Positions 1 to 9,895 of a DNA stretch of 64,000 bases are shown here, piece after piece (the first letter of the stretch is position 1; every line of letters starts with the position of its first letter). The stretch covers positions 26,302,826-26,366,825 of the forward strand of contig NC_059362.1 in NCBI RefSeq assembly GCF_019703515.2, in the 5' to 3' direction. The notes beneath the pieces are model-generated. The model did no database searches, was not told the origin of the DNA, and worked only from the letters and a program-made list of their open reading frames with translations. The stretch is from Myxocyprinus asiaticus (lineage: Eukaryota; Chordata; Actinopteri; Cypriniformes; Catostomidae). Both the position numbers and the translations under genes were made by a program.

Positions 1-170
1 AGACATTCATACACTGAGTTGGGGACAAATCAGGGAAGCTTCTGGCTAGATATATAACAGAGAGAGTCTTTTTCCCCCATTCCCTCAGTGAAATCTTCTG
101 GTGGTGAAATATTTACCTCAGCCATTGATATTAATAATCCTTTTTATCCTGTTCGTGACGAATGTTTTGG
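1..170. other. Unassigned left edge
   Basis: No coding pattern, repeat family or RNA gene was recognised here. Confidence 0.4.
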
Positions 171-622
171 GGGCCTGGGTAGCTCAGCGAGTATTGATGC
201 TGACTACCACCCCTGGAGTCGCGAGTTTGAATCCAGGGTGTGCTGAGTGACTCCAGCCAGGTCTCCTAGGCACCCAAATTGGCCCGGTTGCTAGGGAGGG
301 TAGAGTCACAAGGGGTAACCTCCTCGTGTCACGATTAGTGGTTCTCGCTCTCAATCGGGTGCCTGGTAAATTGTGCGTGGATCACAGATAGTAGCATGAG
401 CCTCCACTTGCAGAGTCTCCGCAGTGTCATGCACAACGAGCCACGTGATAAGATGGATTGAGAGACTGAAGCGTGGATTGACTGTCTCAGAAGCGGAGGC
501 AATTGAGACTTGTACTCTGCCACCCGGATTGAGGTGAGTAACCGCACCACCACGAGGACCTGCTAAGTAGTGGGAATTGGGCATTCCAAATTGGGAGAAA
601 AGGGGATAATAATTTAAAAAAA
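171..622 (+). mobile_element. tRNA-derived SINE, near full length
   Basis: The 5' part is tRNA-like. A box A-type motif, TAGCTCAGCGAG, lies at 180-191 and a box B-type motif, GAGTTTGAATCCAGG, near 223-237. These are the internal RNA polymerase III promoter elements of tRNA-derived SINEs. A long tRNA-unrelated body follows, ending in a conserved tail (GGCATTCCAAATTGGG) and an A-rich stretch. Two partial copies occur in this window: the 5' half at 50269-50373 and the 3' half at 60498-60694. Family name not assigned; cyprinid tRNA-SINEs are known to have this organisation. Confidence 0.8.
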
Positions 623-658
623 GATGGCTTTGCCACTGAAATTCTTAGATCTTATGCT

Positions 659-1445
659 AGTCAAGTCAAGTCATTTTTATTTGTATAGCGCCTTTCATAA
701 CACACATTGTTTCAAAGCAGCTTTACAGAAGATCAGGCATTAACAGAAGATAAAACTGTAATATCTATAATGTCTTAGAGTCATCATTGTGTAGTTTGAT
801 AAAATACGATTGCGAATTGTATTTAAAAATAAGTAATTAAATAATAATTGTATTTATAACCCCAGTGAGCAAGCTGAAGGTGACTGTGGCAAGGAACACA
901 AAACTCCATAAGATGTTGGTTAATGGAGAAAAATAACCTTGGGAGAAACCAGACTCACTGTGGGGGCCAGTTCCTCTCTGGCTAACATCATGAATATAAT
1001 GCCAATATTACTTATGTATAGTGCAAGTCATGCTTTAAAATTATTTAACTAAGTAAGTGTTAAGGGTCAGTGTTTAAAACAAAAATTTTGTATGAACTGT
1101 ATGATTAATGACTAATGTCTTTGAAGTCCATCCTGCATTAACTGCAGAAGTTCACATAGATGCAACTGTCCTTGTTAGTTGGCTGATGAAGGGTTTTGTT
1201 GGCAATTAATTGATAGTCAATGTATTCCATTTCAAGAGCATAGTCCATCATTAGACCGAGGTGATGCAGGCAGAGATCAGTTAGGTGCATCGCAGTTCAA
1301 CCTGGCTGGTAATTTCGGTGAGGTCTATCCTAAATCTAAGGTTCAGGCAATGGCATATGAAGTATCCCATGTCTTATGGTTGGAGTTGGCATCAGTTCAT
1401 CCTCTGAAGTCCATCATAATAGACTGAAGTGATGTTTGGCTGGCA
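659..1445. repeat. Long fish interspersed repeat (AAGTCAAGTCA type)
   Basis: It begins with AGTCAAGTCAAGTCATTTT, then a segment about small cells of sequence ending in TTTCAAAGCAGCTTTACAG, and closes near CATCAGTTCATCCTCTGAAG. I recognise this as a widely dispersed teleost repeat. A short related piece lies at 13374-13465. The open frame inside it (1179-1427) has no domain signature and is treated as chance. Confidence 0.6.
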
Positions 1446-1458
1446 TCGGGCTCCATTT

Positions 1459-1690
1459 TTGCTTGAAGTTTATAAGGATTCACTAAAGAATGGAAAGCTT
1501 CCGCCAACCATGACACAAGCCCGGATCAGTCTGATCAGTTCTTAAAAAGGACAAGGATCCAAGTGAGTGTAAGAGTTACCGTCCAATTTCCCTGATCAAG
1601 CTAGAGGTTAAAATATTGTAAAAAAAATCTGGCTAACCGATTAAGTAAAGTTATGACATCTCTTATACATATAGATCAGGTGGGGTTTAT
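1459..1690 (+). pseudogene. L1-type LINE reverse transcriptase fragment
   Basis: Translation across two frameshifts gives the segment that precedes the RT palm in L1 ORF2: a PPTMTQARISLI-like block, then KDPSECKSYRPISLI and finally LANRLSKVMTSLIHIDQVGF. This matches the order in vertebrate L1 ORF2. An in-frame stop lies between the last two blocks. Only about 75 codons survive. The right side is cut by the Gypsy LTR beginning at 1701, so the LINE was here before the LTR element. A possible 3' end of the same LINE lies beyond the LTR element (9741-9895). It cannot encode an active enzyme. Confidence 0.75.
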
Positions 1691-1700
1691 TTGGGGCCAT

Positions 1701-1890
1701 TATCACGTATTCCCTGTGTTTTTGCTTAGACTTTTATTTTGAAATTCTTGTTTAGTTCCCCGTTCCTGTTTCCTGTTAATTTTGTAGTCCTTTGTAGTTT
1801 CTTTTCATGATTGGTTTTCCCCTGATTGTTTTCCCCAGGTGTTCCTCATTTCCTTGTTTGCCCATTTGTATTTAAGCCCTTGTTTCCCCT
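1701..1890 (+). repeat. 5' LTR, left part
   Basis: The first 190 bp of the LTR, ending exactly where the DIRS left terminus begins. Its first 110 bp match the 3' LTR copy at 9579-9690. Confidence 0.65.
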
Positions 1891-1920
1891 GTTCCCTATC
1901 TGTCACTCACTCGACGTTGG

Positions 1921-2072
1921 TGTCGATGTAGTGACACTAGGTGTCACTCTTGGGAGCCCGAGACACCTCTGGTCTTTGATAAAAGGCCAATGAAAATTGG
2001 CGAGTGGTATTTGCATGCCACTCCCCCGAACATACGGGTATAAAAGGAGCTGGTATGCAACCACTCATTCAG
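1921..2072 (+). repeat. DIRS left inverted terminal repeat
   Basis: About 150 bp that reads, with few mismatches, as the reverse complement of 7833-7984. It holds the TATA-like box. Confidence 0.9.
2039..2046 (+). promoter_or_regulatory. TATA-like box in DIRS terminal repeat
   Basis: TATAAAAG lies in the left terminal repeat about 360 bp before the gag frame. The inverted right repeat carries the same box on the opposite strand, as does the second DIRS copy. Role as the element's promoter is inferred. Confidence 0.5.
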
Positions 2073-2402
2073 ATTTTCTCTTCGGAGCCTAACGGTCATG
2101 CTCACTGAGCTGAATACTACTGTTCATTCACCTCTGCTGGATCTGACGGCGCATTTCAGCGGCTTCTCCCTCCTCTGCACTGGTGCACTGCAGAGAACGC
2201 CCCTGGGCGCTTCGGCAGAAAAACTAGAGAGTATATTTTCTGAAAGAGCATTTTTCCCCTGTAAAAGAGTATATATTTCTCTAAAAGAGTGCACACACGG
2301 AACGTCTTTTTAAAGATGCGTCTTTTTAAAGATGCTTTTCCGATTGTGTGTTATTCCTGGTTGTGCTCGTTATCTCTCGCCTTCTAACGGTCACGGTCTT
2401 TC

Positions 2403-3575
2403 GTGTCTGGGCACTGCTCACGCGGAGACAGCGTTCGTGGATGGTCATGTTCTCATTGCAAGAATATGTCCATGGCAACGTTGCGGTCGCGGCTCGCCTT
2501 CGTAAGAAAGCAAGCCACCCCAGAGGCTCCCGCCTCGGTCCTTTTACCCACGGGTTTGAGGCCAGCGCGGCTAGCACTGGGGGCGATTTGGGGACCCCAA
2601 TGGGACCGCCTCCGCCGGGTATCCCCCCGCGGACCTCCCATTCCCCAGCACGCTCGTCTGCCCCGATCGGGCTTCCGGGTGAGTCCGCCGGCTCGTCTCA
2701 CGACGAGTTTGACCTCTTATTCGGAGCTCGCGGCGCCACTCAAAGCAACGCCCCACCCCGTTCCTTTCTTCCCGGAAGTGCATGAAGAGCTGACAAGGTC
2801 GCGGGAGGCACTTTTTACTGCCCGGTCCCGATCTTTTCAGCTTCCCCGCTCTCACTACCCTCGATGCTGGGGTGGCCAAGGGTTATTCGGCAATCCCCCG
2901 GTGGATAAAGGCGCTCGCGGTGCACCTATGTCTGCAGAGCGCCGCCACCTGGCGCGGGTGCCCAAAGCCCCCGTCCAAGGCCTGTAGGTTTATGTCATCT
3001 CTGACGGCCAAGGCCTACGGTGCCGCTGGACAAGCTGCCTCTGCCCTGCATGCCATAGCTCTCCTGCAAGTCCGCCAAGGCGCTAAAGGAACTGCACGAG
3101 GGTAGTTCCGCCCCGGGATTGATGCAGGAACTGCGCTCGGCGACTGACCTCGCTCTCTGAGTGACGGAGGTCACGGCGCGGTCTCTCGGGCAGACAATGG
3201 CCACACTAGTGGTCCAGGAGCGCCACCTTTGGCTCAACCTGGTCGAGATGGGTGAGGCCGACAAGACACGATTCCTTGCTGCCCCCATTTCCCAGGCGGG
3301 CCTATTCGGCGACACCGTCGAGGACTTTGCCCAGCAGTTCTCGATGGTAGAGCAGTAGATGGATGCTAGCCGGCATATCCTGCCCCGGCGCGGCTCAAGA
3401 TCCCGCACCCATCTACTCATCGCCAAGGGCGTCCCCCTGCGGTGACTGCACCGGCTCCACCGCAGCCCGCCCCTTCGGCCTGGCCCCGGCGTGGAGCCCA
3501 CCGCAGGAAGCAGATGCCACCCGTTTCGCGGCCACCCAGAACCCGTGAAAGGCTTCAAAGCACCCTTGAGACGGG
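2403..3575 (+). pseudogene. DIRS gag-like protein, frameshifted
   Basis: The first protein of the DIRS element, presumed to form the particle that packages its RNA. The start at 2403 gives a basic, proline- and arginine-rich 5' part. The conserved core appears from about 2900 in a second frame (SAATWRGCPKPPSKACRF, then LTAKAYGAAGQAASALHA), and a third frame carries TARSLGQTMATLVVQERH up to a stop at 3356-3358. The tail (3360-3575) is alanine- and proline-rich. At least two frame changes separate these blocks. I assign it by position and by recall of fish DIRS gag proteins; it has no enzymatic motif. The minus-strand DIRS copy keeps only the 5' part of this region. Confidence 0.7.
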
Positions 3576-4013
3576 ACAACGAAACCCGCTGCTCTGAAGC
3601 TGGTAAGCAGATCTTCATCTTTTTGTTACCTTTTGCATTTAATTGCACTGCATGCCCAAGTGGCTGCAGTACTCAAGAGCTCACCAAGAGTGGTTTCCTT
3701 GTTCCCTGGGTCACGTATCCGGTGTGTACGGCTGGCATCACGACCACCGTCCACCACTCCATTTGGCAGGTTGGCGCTCCAGCGGCGGTCTCCCGCCCTG
3801 AGCGCCCAGCTGTGGCACAAATCCGCCCCCGATGTGACAGTCTCCATGGGTCACGAGGACAGGCCTCTTCCTCCCCCATCCCAGGCTGTTCCTGGGGTGG
3901 TCACAAGGAGCCAGGTAAGTGCTTCGATGTCCTCGGACTCAGCACGGCCACGACGTGGTGTGGCACCTCGAGCTCCGACCCGCCGCGAGGCCCCACCTGC
4001 CGGTACATCCGAT

Positions 4014-5878
4014 GACGTTGTCCCTTTGGTCCCCCTTGCGCGGAACTTGGATGCATGGCTTGCGCCTTCCAGTCCGTCACGAGGGCTGGTCCGGACCATC
4101 CGACTCGGCTGCACGATTCACTTCGCCGGGCATCCGCCCAGGTTCAGCGGTGTCCACTTCACCTTGGTGAAAGATGAAAACGCTGCTACCTTGCAAGGAG
4201 ATCGCTACCCTCCTACGGAAGAACGCGATAGAACCTGTCCCTCCAGCCGAGATGAAGAAAGGGTTTTACAGCCCCTACTTCATTGTACCAAAAAAAGGCG
4301 GTGGGTTGCGGCCAATCTTGGACCTGCGAGTACTGAACCGGGCTTTACACAGACTCCCGTTCAAGATGCTGATGCAAAGACGCATTCTAGCGAGCGTCCG
4401 GCATCAAGATTGGTTCGCGGCGGTAGACCCGAATGACGCGTACTTTCACGTCTCGATCCTTCCTCAACACAGACCCTTCCTGCGGTTCGCGTTCGAGGGT
4501 CAGGCGTATCAGTACAAGTCCTCCCTTTCGGCCTGTCCCTGTCTCCTCGCGTCTTTACGAAGATCGCAGAGGCTGCCCTTGCCCCGTTAAGGGAGGTGGG
4601 CATTCGCATTCTCAACTATCTCGATGACTGGCTAATCTTAGCTCACTCTCAAGACGTGTTATGCGCACACAGGGACCTGGTGCTCTCACACCTCAGCCGA
4701 CTAGGGCTTCAGGTCACCTCCAAAAAGAGCAAGCTCCTCCTGGTTCAGAGCATCTCTTTTCTCGGTTTGGAGTTGGATTCGGTCTCCTTGACAGCGCACC
4801 TTACGAACGAGTGCACCCAGTCAGTGCTGGCCTGTTTGAAGGTGTTCAAACAGAAAACAGCGGTTCCACTGAAACTTTTTCAGAGGCTCCTGGGGCATAT
4901 GGCATCCTCGGTGGTGGCCACCCTGCTCGGGTTGATGCATATGAGGCCGCTTCAGCACTGGCTCCAGACTCGAGTCCCGAGACGGGCATGGCGCCACGGG
5001 ACACACCACATGGCCATTACGTTGGTCTGTCACTGTCTTTTAAGCCCTTGGACCGACCTCTCGTTTCTACGAGCAGGTGTTCCCCTAGAACTGGTCTCCA
5101 GGCATGTCGTAGTCACGACAGACGCCTCCAAAATGGGCTGGGGCGCTGTTGGCAACGGGCTCGCAGCCGTCAGCCTCTGGACGGGTCCGCGGCTGCGTTG
5201 GTACATCAACTGCCTCGAGTTACTGGCAATTCTGCCCTGCGGAGGTTCCGGCCGTTGATCCAGGGCAAGCATGTGCTAGTTCGGACAGACAGCACGGCAG
5301 CGGTAGCATATGTCAACCGCCAAGGCGGTCTGCGCTCCCGCTGTATGTCACAACTCGCCCGCCGTCTCAAGTCGCTGCAAGCCAAGTTGCTGCAAGCCAC
5401 TCACATCCCGGGCAACCTCAACACTTCGGCGGATGCGCCGTCACAACAGGTTACCCTCAAGGGAGAGTGGAGACTCCACCTTCAGGTGGTCCAGCTGATT
5501 TGGAGTCGATTCGACAGGCACAGGTGCACCTGTTCGCCTCCCAAGAATCCTCCCCACTGCCCGCTCTGGTACGCCCTGACCGAGGCCTTCCTCGGCATAG
5601 ACGCGCTGGCACACAGCTGGTCCCCTGGCATTTGCAAATATGCATTTTTCCCCAGTGAGCCTGCTTGCACAGACCCTGTGCAAGGTCAGGGAGGACGAGG
5701 AGAAGGTCGTCCTGGTAAGCACCCTACTGGCCCACCCAGACGTGGTGCTCGGACCTCACGCTCCTCGCGACAGCTCCCCCCGGGCAAATTCCCCTGAGGA
5801 AGGACCTTCTTTCTCAGGGAAGGGGCACCATCCGGCACCTGCGCCCAGACCTCTGGAATCTCCATGTCTGGCCCCTGG
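4014..5878 (+). pseudogene. DIRS reverse transcriptase / RNase H
   Basis: Encodes the polymerase that would copy the DIRS RNA. The N-terminal segment (LVRTIRLGCTIHF...) lies in one frame to about 4200. A second frame carries the finger region with YFIVPKKGGGLRPILDLRVL to about 4518. A third has the catalytic YLDDW box at 4617-4631 and runs into RNase H (VVVTTDASKMGWGA and CLELLAI) to 5258. A fourth continues with VRTDSTAAVAYVNRQGG and a DIRS-typical C-terminal stretch (CPLWYALTEAFLGIDALAHS) to about 5650. The reading frame breaks at least three times, but RT and RNase H acidic residues remain visible. Homology to the DIRS RT clade is clear; enzyme activity is excluded by the breaks. Confidence 0.88.
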
Positions 5879-5915
5879 ACGGGACGTGGAAGACCTAAGC
5901 TGTCTCCCACCTGCG

Positions 5916-6899
5916 ATGGTAGACACGTTCACTCAGGCTAGGGCTCCCTCTACGAGGCGCCTGTATGCCTTTAAGTGGCGTCTGTTTGCTAAGTGGTGTT
6001 CTTCCCATCGGGAAGACCCCCAGAGATGTGCAGTCAGATCAGTGCTTTCCTTCCTACAAGAGAGGTTGGAAGGGAGGCTGTCCCCTTACACCTTGAAGGT
6101 GTACGTTGCTGCCATAGCAGCACACCACGACGCAGTCGACGGTAAGTCCTTAGGGAAGCATGATCTGATCATCAGGTTCCTAAGAGGCGCCAGGAGGCTG
6201 AATCCCTCCAGGCTGCGCCTCGTTCCCTCATCGGACCTCTGTAGTTTTTCAGGGTCTACAGAGAGCCCCCTTTGAGCTTTGCATTCAGCCGAGCTTAAGG
6301 CACTCTCCTTGAAGACTGCCCTCCTGACTGCGCTCACTTCCATCAAGAGGGTAGGTGACCTGCAAGCGTTCTCTGTCAGCGAAACGTGCCTGGAGTTCGG
6401 TCCGGGCTATTCTCACGTGATCCTGAGACCCCGACTGGGCTATGTGCCCAAGGTTCCCACCACTCCTTTTAGGGACCAGGTGGTGAACCTGCAAGCGCTG
6501 CCCCAGGAGGAGGCAGACCCAGCCCTGTCATTGCTGTGTCCGGTGCGTGCTTTATGCATCTATTTGGATCGCACGCAGAACTTTAGAGTCTCTGAGTAGC
6601 TCCTTGTCTGCTTTGGTGCACAGCGGAAAGGAAGCGCTGTCTCCAAGCAGAGGATCGCCCACTGGCTCATTGACGCCATAACTATGGCATATCTCGCCCA
6701 AAACATGCCGCCCCCGGTAGGGCTATGAGCCCATTCTACCCGTGGTGTAGCGGCTTCTTGGGCCCTGGCCAGAGGTGCCTCTCTAACAGACATTTGCAGA
6801 GCAGCGGGCTGGGCAACACCCAACACCTTTGCAAGGTTCTACAACCTCTGGGTGGAACCGGTTTCGTGCCAGGTAGTGGCACGCAACACAAGCGGATAA
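5916..6899 (+). pseudogene. DIRS tyrosine recombinase
   Basis: The enzyme that would join the circular DIRS DNA to the genome. From the Met at 5916 the frame reads through a SAM-like N-terminal domain (APSTRRLYAFKWRLFAKWC, SPYTLKVYVAAIAAHHDAV), then the catalytic domain: first Arg in TSIKRVGDLQAFSV, HxxR as HSTR (codons 6732-6743), and the nucleophile Tyr in FARFY (Tyr codon 6840-6842). Length to the stop at 6897-6899 is about 327 codons. The same frame is kept throughout, broken only by TGA at 6273, TAG at 6597 and TGA at 6726. Each stop is what a C to T change in CGA or CAG would give. No indels were noticed, so this is the least decayed gene of the element. Confidence 0.9.
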
Positions 6900-7656
6900 G
6901 CCCAGGATAGCCGGCCGGGTGTATCGCTTGCACATAGTGCCTTCCACCTCCTTTTGAGCTGAAGATGTGCGCTGTTAATTCCCAGTAGTGTTCACAAAAG
7001 TTGTTCCCTGGTTGACTTCCTCCGAGCCCTGTGGCAGTCGAGTTTTCGGAGAGACTCGCTGCCGACCCAGTACACGCGCTAACTAAGAGCCCGGTTCTGG
7101 GGTAGGTGCTTCGCATGTGGCGGTTCCCTGTAAGGCTAACCCCATGCGATCTATATCTTCCGCTAATTCATTTCCCTGCTGGCAAACTGCGTCTTCCTTG
7201 GGCAGAGCCCCTCTGCCCCAGTCTCCATGTTGTAGTAACTCCTCCCCCATTGGGCAGGATCTACCTTGAAGGCTCTCCACATGGTTGGAAAGACCATGTG
7301 ATGTATCCTTCCACTTAAATATCCCCCCCTCTCTTGGGGCAAGGTGTGGTCTCCGTGGTGTCCTCCCCTTGGGAGGGACACCCCCCGAGTAGACCTGGCG
7401 GCCCAGTCGGATAATCCCCCTTCTTTTTTAGGGAGTGGAAAAAGAGAAGGGGAAAGAGGCCACGACTGGGTTAAGCCTGTCTCTTTCTCTGGGTAGTCGA
7501 CTTGTCCCCAAAAAGGGCCGTTAGACACTCATAACTGTGTTGGGGGAGGTTACGTGTCGACCTGGTGTGCTGGCTATGAGGCACACAGCAAGTCTGCCCA
7601 CCACACACCGCCAGTTCACGTAACACAGTTCAGCCTTGTGGCGTTTTGTATAGGGA
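6900..7656 (+). other. DIRS 3' non-coding region
   Basis: Between the recombinase stop and the internal complementary region. No open frame with domain signals. Parts of 7100-7650 are clearly matched by the second DIRS copy (25560-25850, opposite strand), so this is a conserved part of the element. Confidence 0.6.
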
Positions 7657-7765
7657 CCCCTAGTGTCACTACATCGACACCAACATCGAGTGAGTGACAG
7701 ATAGGGAACGTCATGGTTACTGGTGTAACCTCCATTCCCTGATGGAGGGAACGAGATGTTGGTCC
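7657..7765 (+). repeat. DIRS internal complementary region
   Basis: 7657-7710 is the reverse complement of the element's left end, and 7711-7765 is the reverse complement of its right end. They are joined directly (GACAGATAGGGAAC|GTCATGGTTACTGG). In the DIRS1 model this segment templates both termini when a circular intermediate is made. Finding it at the expected place confirms the class and fixes the ends. Confidence 0.9.
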
Positions 7766-7832
7766 CTCCTGCCACAACACTGAACTACCCGCTGAAATGG
7801 CCGGACCTTATATCGGCTCCTCAGCGTAAAAC

Positions 7833-7984
7833 CTGAATGAGTGGTTGCATACCAGCTCCTTTTATACCCGTATGTTCGGGGGAGTGGCATGCAAATACCA
7901 CTCGCCAATTTTCATTGGCCTTTTATCAAAGACCAGAGGTGTCTCGGGCTCCCAAGAGTGACCCCTAGTGTCAATACATCAACA
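7833..7984 (-). repeat. DIRS right inverted terminal repeat
   Basis: Reverse complement of 1921-2072, carrying the mirrored CTTTTATA box. The 50 bp beyond it (to 8037) are the unique right end that pairs with the internal complementary region. Confidence 0.9.
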
Positions 7985-8038
7985 CCAACGTCTCGTTCCC
8001 TCCATCAGGGAACGGAGGTTACACCAGTAACCATGACG

Positions 8039-8190
8039 GTTTCTTTGTCAGTCTTCACATGTGTTGTCACTTTCTGTGCCTGGTTTCCCGTGTTTTGTTT
8101 CATTTTATCTAAGTACTTTTTTTTATCTTTGATTTCCATTGAAAGCTGCATTTAGATCCTCATTCCTCACCTGCCTCCTCACAGAAAGGC
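8039..8190 (+). repeat. 5' LTR, right part, and leader of the Gypsy element
   Basis: Sequence resumes after the DIRS insertion and runs to just before the gag start at 8201. The LTR end is probably near CTCCTCACA (about 8180). No clear primer binding site was recognised. Confidence 0.45.
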
Positions 8191-8200
8191 TGAACAAGGA

Positions 8201-9416
8201 ATGGATCTAGCGGCTGTCAGAATTCTACTCCTTCAACAAGGGGACCGTCCAGTTGAAGATCATGTCCGTGAGTTTTTAGAGCTGGCAAATGAAGTGCACT
8301 ATCCAGACCACTCTCTGGTGGTTTTCTTCCGGGCCGGTCTGAATAGTGCACTGAGGAAACTGATGCCTTCGGCTGATCCTCACTGGACGCTCGGTGAACA
8401 TGTGGAGAAGGCTCTGGAACTTTGCGGTTCCCATTATACAGTGGATTATGGCGGGAACCCCGGGACAAAACCTTCATCTTCGGCTCCCTTCACGAAGCCC
8501 TCCACGGCCCCTGTCTCGAAGCCCTCCACAGCCCCTGTCTTGAAGCCCTCCACGGCCCCTGTCTCGAAGCCTTCCACAGCCCCTGTCTCCAAGTTGTATG
8601 ATCTGCCACTGATGTCAGTGCTTATGTCCATGAAGACCCTACCTCAAATTGTCTGCGCCCACGCCTGCCACGGCCAACGAGCCAGTGCCCACGCCTGCCA
8701 CGGCCAACGAGCCAGTGCCCACGCCTGCCACGGCCAACGAGCCAGCGCCCACACCTGCCATGGCCAATGAGCTAGAAGCCTCGTCTGTCCCAGAGCCAGC
8801 ATTGCCAGCCTCGTCCGTCCCAGAGCCAGCCTCATCCGTCCCAGAGCCAGCGTTGTCAACTTCGGCCATCCGGAGAAGGAGAAGAAAAGTTTCTGTTCCC
8901 AAGTCTCATCCCATGAACACAACCATGGAGGTCATTTCTGAGTCTCTGCCCATGCCCACAACCATGGAGGTCATTCCCGAGTCTCTTCCCATGTTCACGA
9001 CCATGGAGGTCGTTTCCCATTCATCCAGGACTCTTTGTCTTGAGTCTTCCACGGCTCCGCCCCAAGAGTCTTCCGCGGCTCCGCCCCCAGAGTCTTCTGT
9101 GGCTCTGCCCGCTCCCCCAGAGACTATTCCTCCTGCTGCTCCACCCACTCCCCCAGAGACTATTCCTCCTGTGTCTCCTGACCCTGTCTCGGCCCTGCGG
9201 CCGCCTCCCAGGCCTCCTGACCCTGTCTCGGCCCTGCGGCCGAGTCCCAGGATTCCAGACCCAGTCCCTAACTTGAGGTCATCTCCTTGGTCTCCTGGCC
9301 GCCCGCCTGATCTGCTCTGGTCTCCTGGCCGCCCGCCTGATCTGCTCTGGTCTCCTGGCCGCCCGCCTGATCTGCTCTGGTCAACTTGGTCCTCCGAGCC
9401 TGCAGAGTCACCCTGA
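8201..9416 (+). pseudogene. Gypsy gag-like frame with proline-rich tandem repeats
   Basis: The first 85 codons (from ATG at 8201) resemble the retrotransposon gag domain: QQGDRPVEDHVREFLELAN, then VFFRAGLNSALRKLMP and a short helix to the Tyr-Thr-Val end. Three tandem repeat arrays follow: a 24-bp unit (Ser-Thr-Ala-Pro-Val, about 8495-8595, five copies), a 30-bp unit (Ala-Asn-Glu-Pro-x-Pro-Thr-Pro, about 8656-8770, four copies) and a 30-bp unit (Trp-Ser-Pro-Gly-Arg-Pro-Pro-Asp-Leu-Leu, about 9290-9380, three copies). The gag frame is left before about 8650 and the longer repeat frame runs 8649-9416, so there is a frame change between them. No zinc knuckle or polymerase follows. Confidence 0.6.
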
Positions 9417-9565
9417 TTCTCCATCCCTCTGGCTCCGCCTTGGTTCCAAGCCTCCCTGAGTTTGCCTTGTTCCTCTGCTTCCCTTGCCCCTTGTGCCCCC
9501 CTGAACTACCTGTTTTCCCCCACACCCCATGGACAATTTTGGTTTTTGTCTGAAATCCGCTCCTT

Positions 9566-9688
9566 AAAAGGGGGGCTCTGTCGCGTATTCCTTGTGTTTT
9601 TCCTTAGACTTTTATTTTGAAATTCTTTTTTTAGTATCCCGTTCCTGTTTCCTGTTAATTTTGTAGTCCTTTGTAGTTTCTTTTCATG

Positions 9689-9690
<2 letters not shown>
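9566..9690 (+). repeat. Polypurine tract and truncated 3' LTR
   Basis: A purine run AAAAGGGGGG (9567-9576) stands immediately before the LTR start TGTCGCGTATTCC (9579), as expected for plus-strand priming. The LTR copy stops at 9690 where a TG microsatellite begins. Confidence 0.65.

Positions 9691-9740
<50 letters not shown>
9690..9740. repeat. (TG)n microsatellite
   Basis: About 25 uninterrupted TG units. Confidence 0.98.
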
Positions 9741-9741
<1 letters not shown>

Positions 9742-9895
9742 GTATACTCATGTGTGACTACAGGGATGTTTGTTGAGGGTGGGGTTGGGGATGGGGAGGG
9801 GTAATAGTGGGGGTTAAATATTGATTCTGTGAATATGTTTTGCTTATCTTTGTTAATTGTATGAATCAAAAACTGTTAATCAGAAAGTATATTGT
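9741..9895 (+). mobile_element. Possible L1 3' end
   Basis: G-rich stretch then GGGGGTTAAATATTGATTCT and a TTAATTGTATGAATCAAAAA end, like 3' ends of fish L1 elements. It may be the remaining tail of the LINE at 1459-1690, separated by the Gypsy insertion. Assigned from recall. Confidence 0.35.

Larger units (their letters stand above)
1891..8038 (+). mobile_element. DIRS1-like tyrosine recombinase retrotransposon
   Basis: All hallmarks of a DIRS element are present in order: inverted terminal repeat (1921-2072), gag remnant, RT/RNase H frame with YLDD, tyrosine recombinase with HxxR and terminal Tyr, internal complementary region (7657-7765) and inverted right repeat (7833-7984). DIRS elements copy through RNA and insert with a tyrosine recombinase, so they leave no target duplication; none is seen. 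A GTT triplet sits at the left edge (1891-1893) and just outside the right edge (8039-8041). Frameshifts in gag and pol and three stops in the recombinase make this copy inactive. A shortened relative lies at 25180-26797 on the minus strand. Confidence 0.9.
1701..9690 (+). mobile_element. Non-autonomous Gypsy-type LTR element, split by a DIRS element
   Basis: The first part of the LTR (1701-1890, TATCACGTATTCC...) recurs at 9579-9690 (TGTCGCGTATTCC...) over about 110 bp of direct similarity. Between them lie a gag-like frame, a proline-rich repeat region and a purine tract just before the 3' LTR. No protease, reverse transcriptase or integrase belongs to this element, so it would have depended on a partner for mobility. 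A 6.1 kb DIRS element (1891-8038) sits inside the 5' LTR. The 3' LTR is cut off by a TG microsatellite. Confidence 0.65.

Noticed and set aside
171..240. tRNA gene
   Set aside because: Boxes A and B are tRNA-like, but the segment lacks a foldable cloverleaf with acceptor pairing and continues into a SINE body; the copy at 50269 is the same.
3491..4436. Host protein from the 174- and 267-codon frames
   Set aside because: They lie within the DIRS gag-pol region; only part of the 267-codon frame carries DIRS pol sequence, the rest is a GC-rich shadow.
8639..9424. Minus-strand 87-172-codon frames
   Set aside because: They are antisense to the in-frame tandem repeats, which keep several frames open.
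9506..9869. Thr-His repeat frames on the minus strand
   Set aside because: Produced by translating the TG microsatellite.
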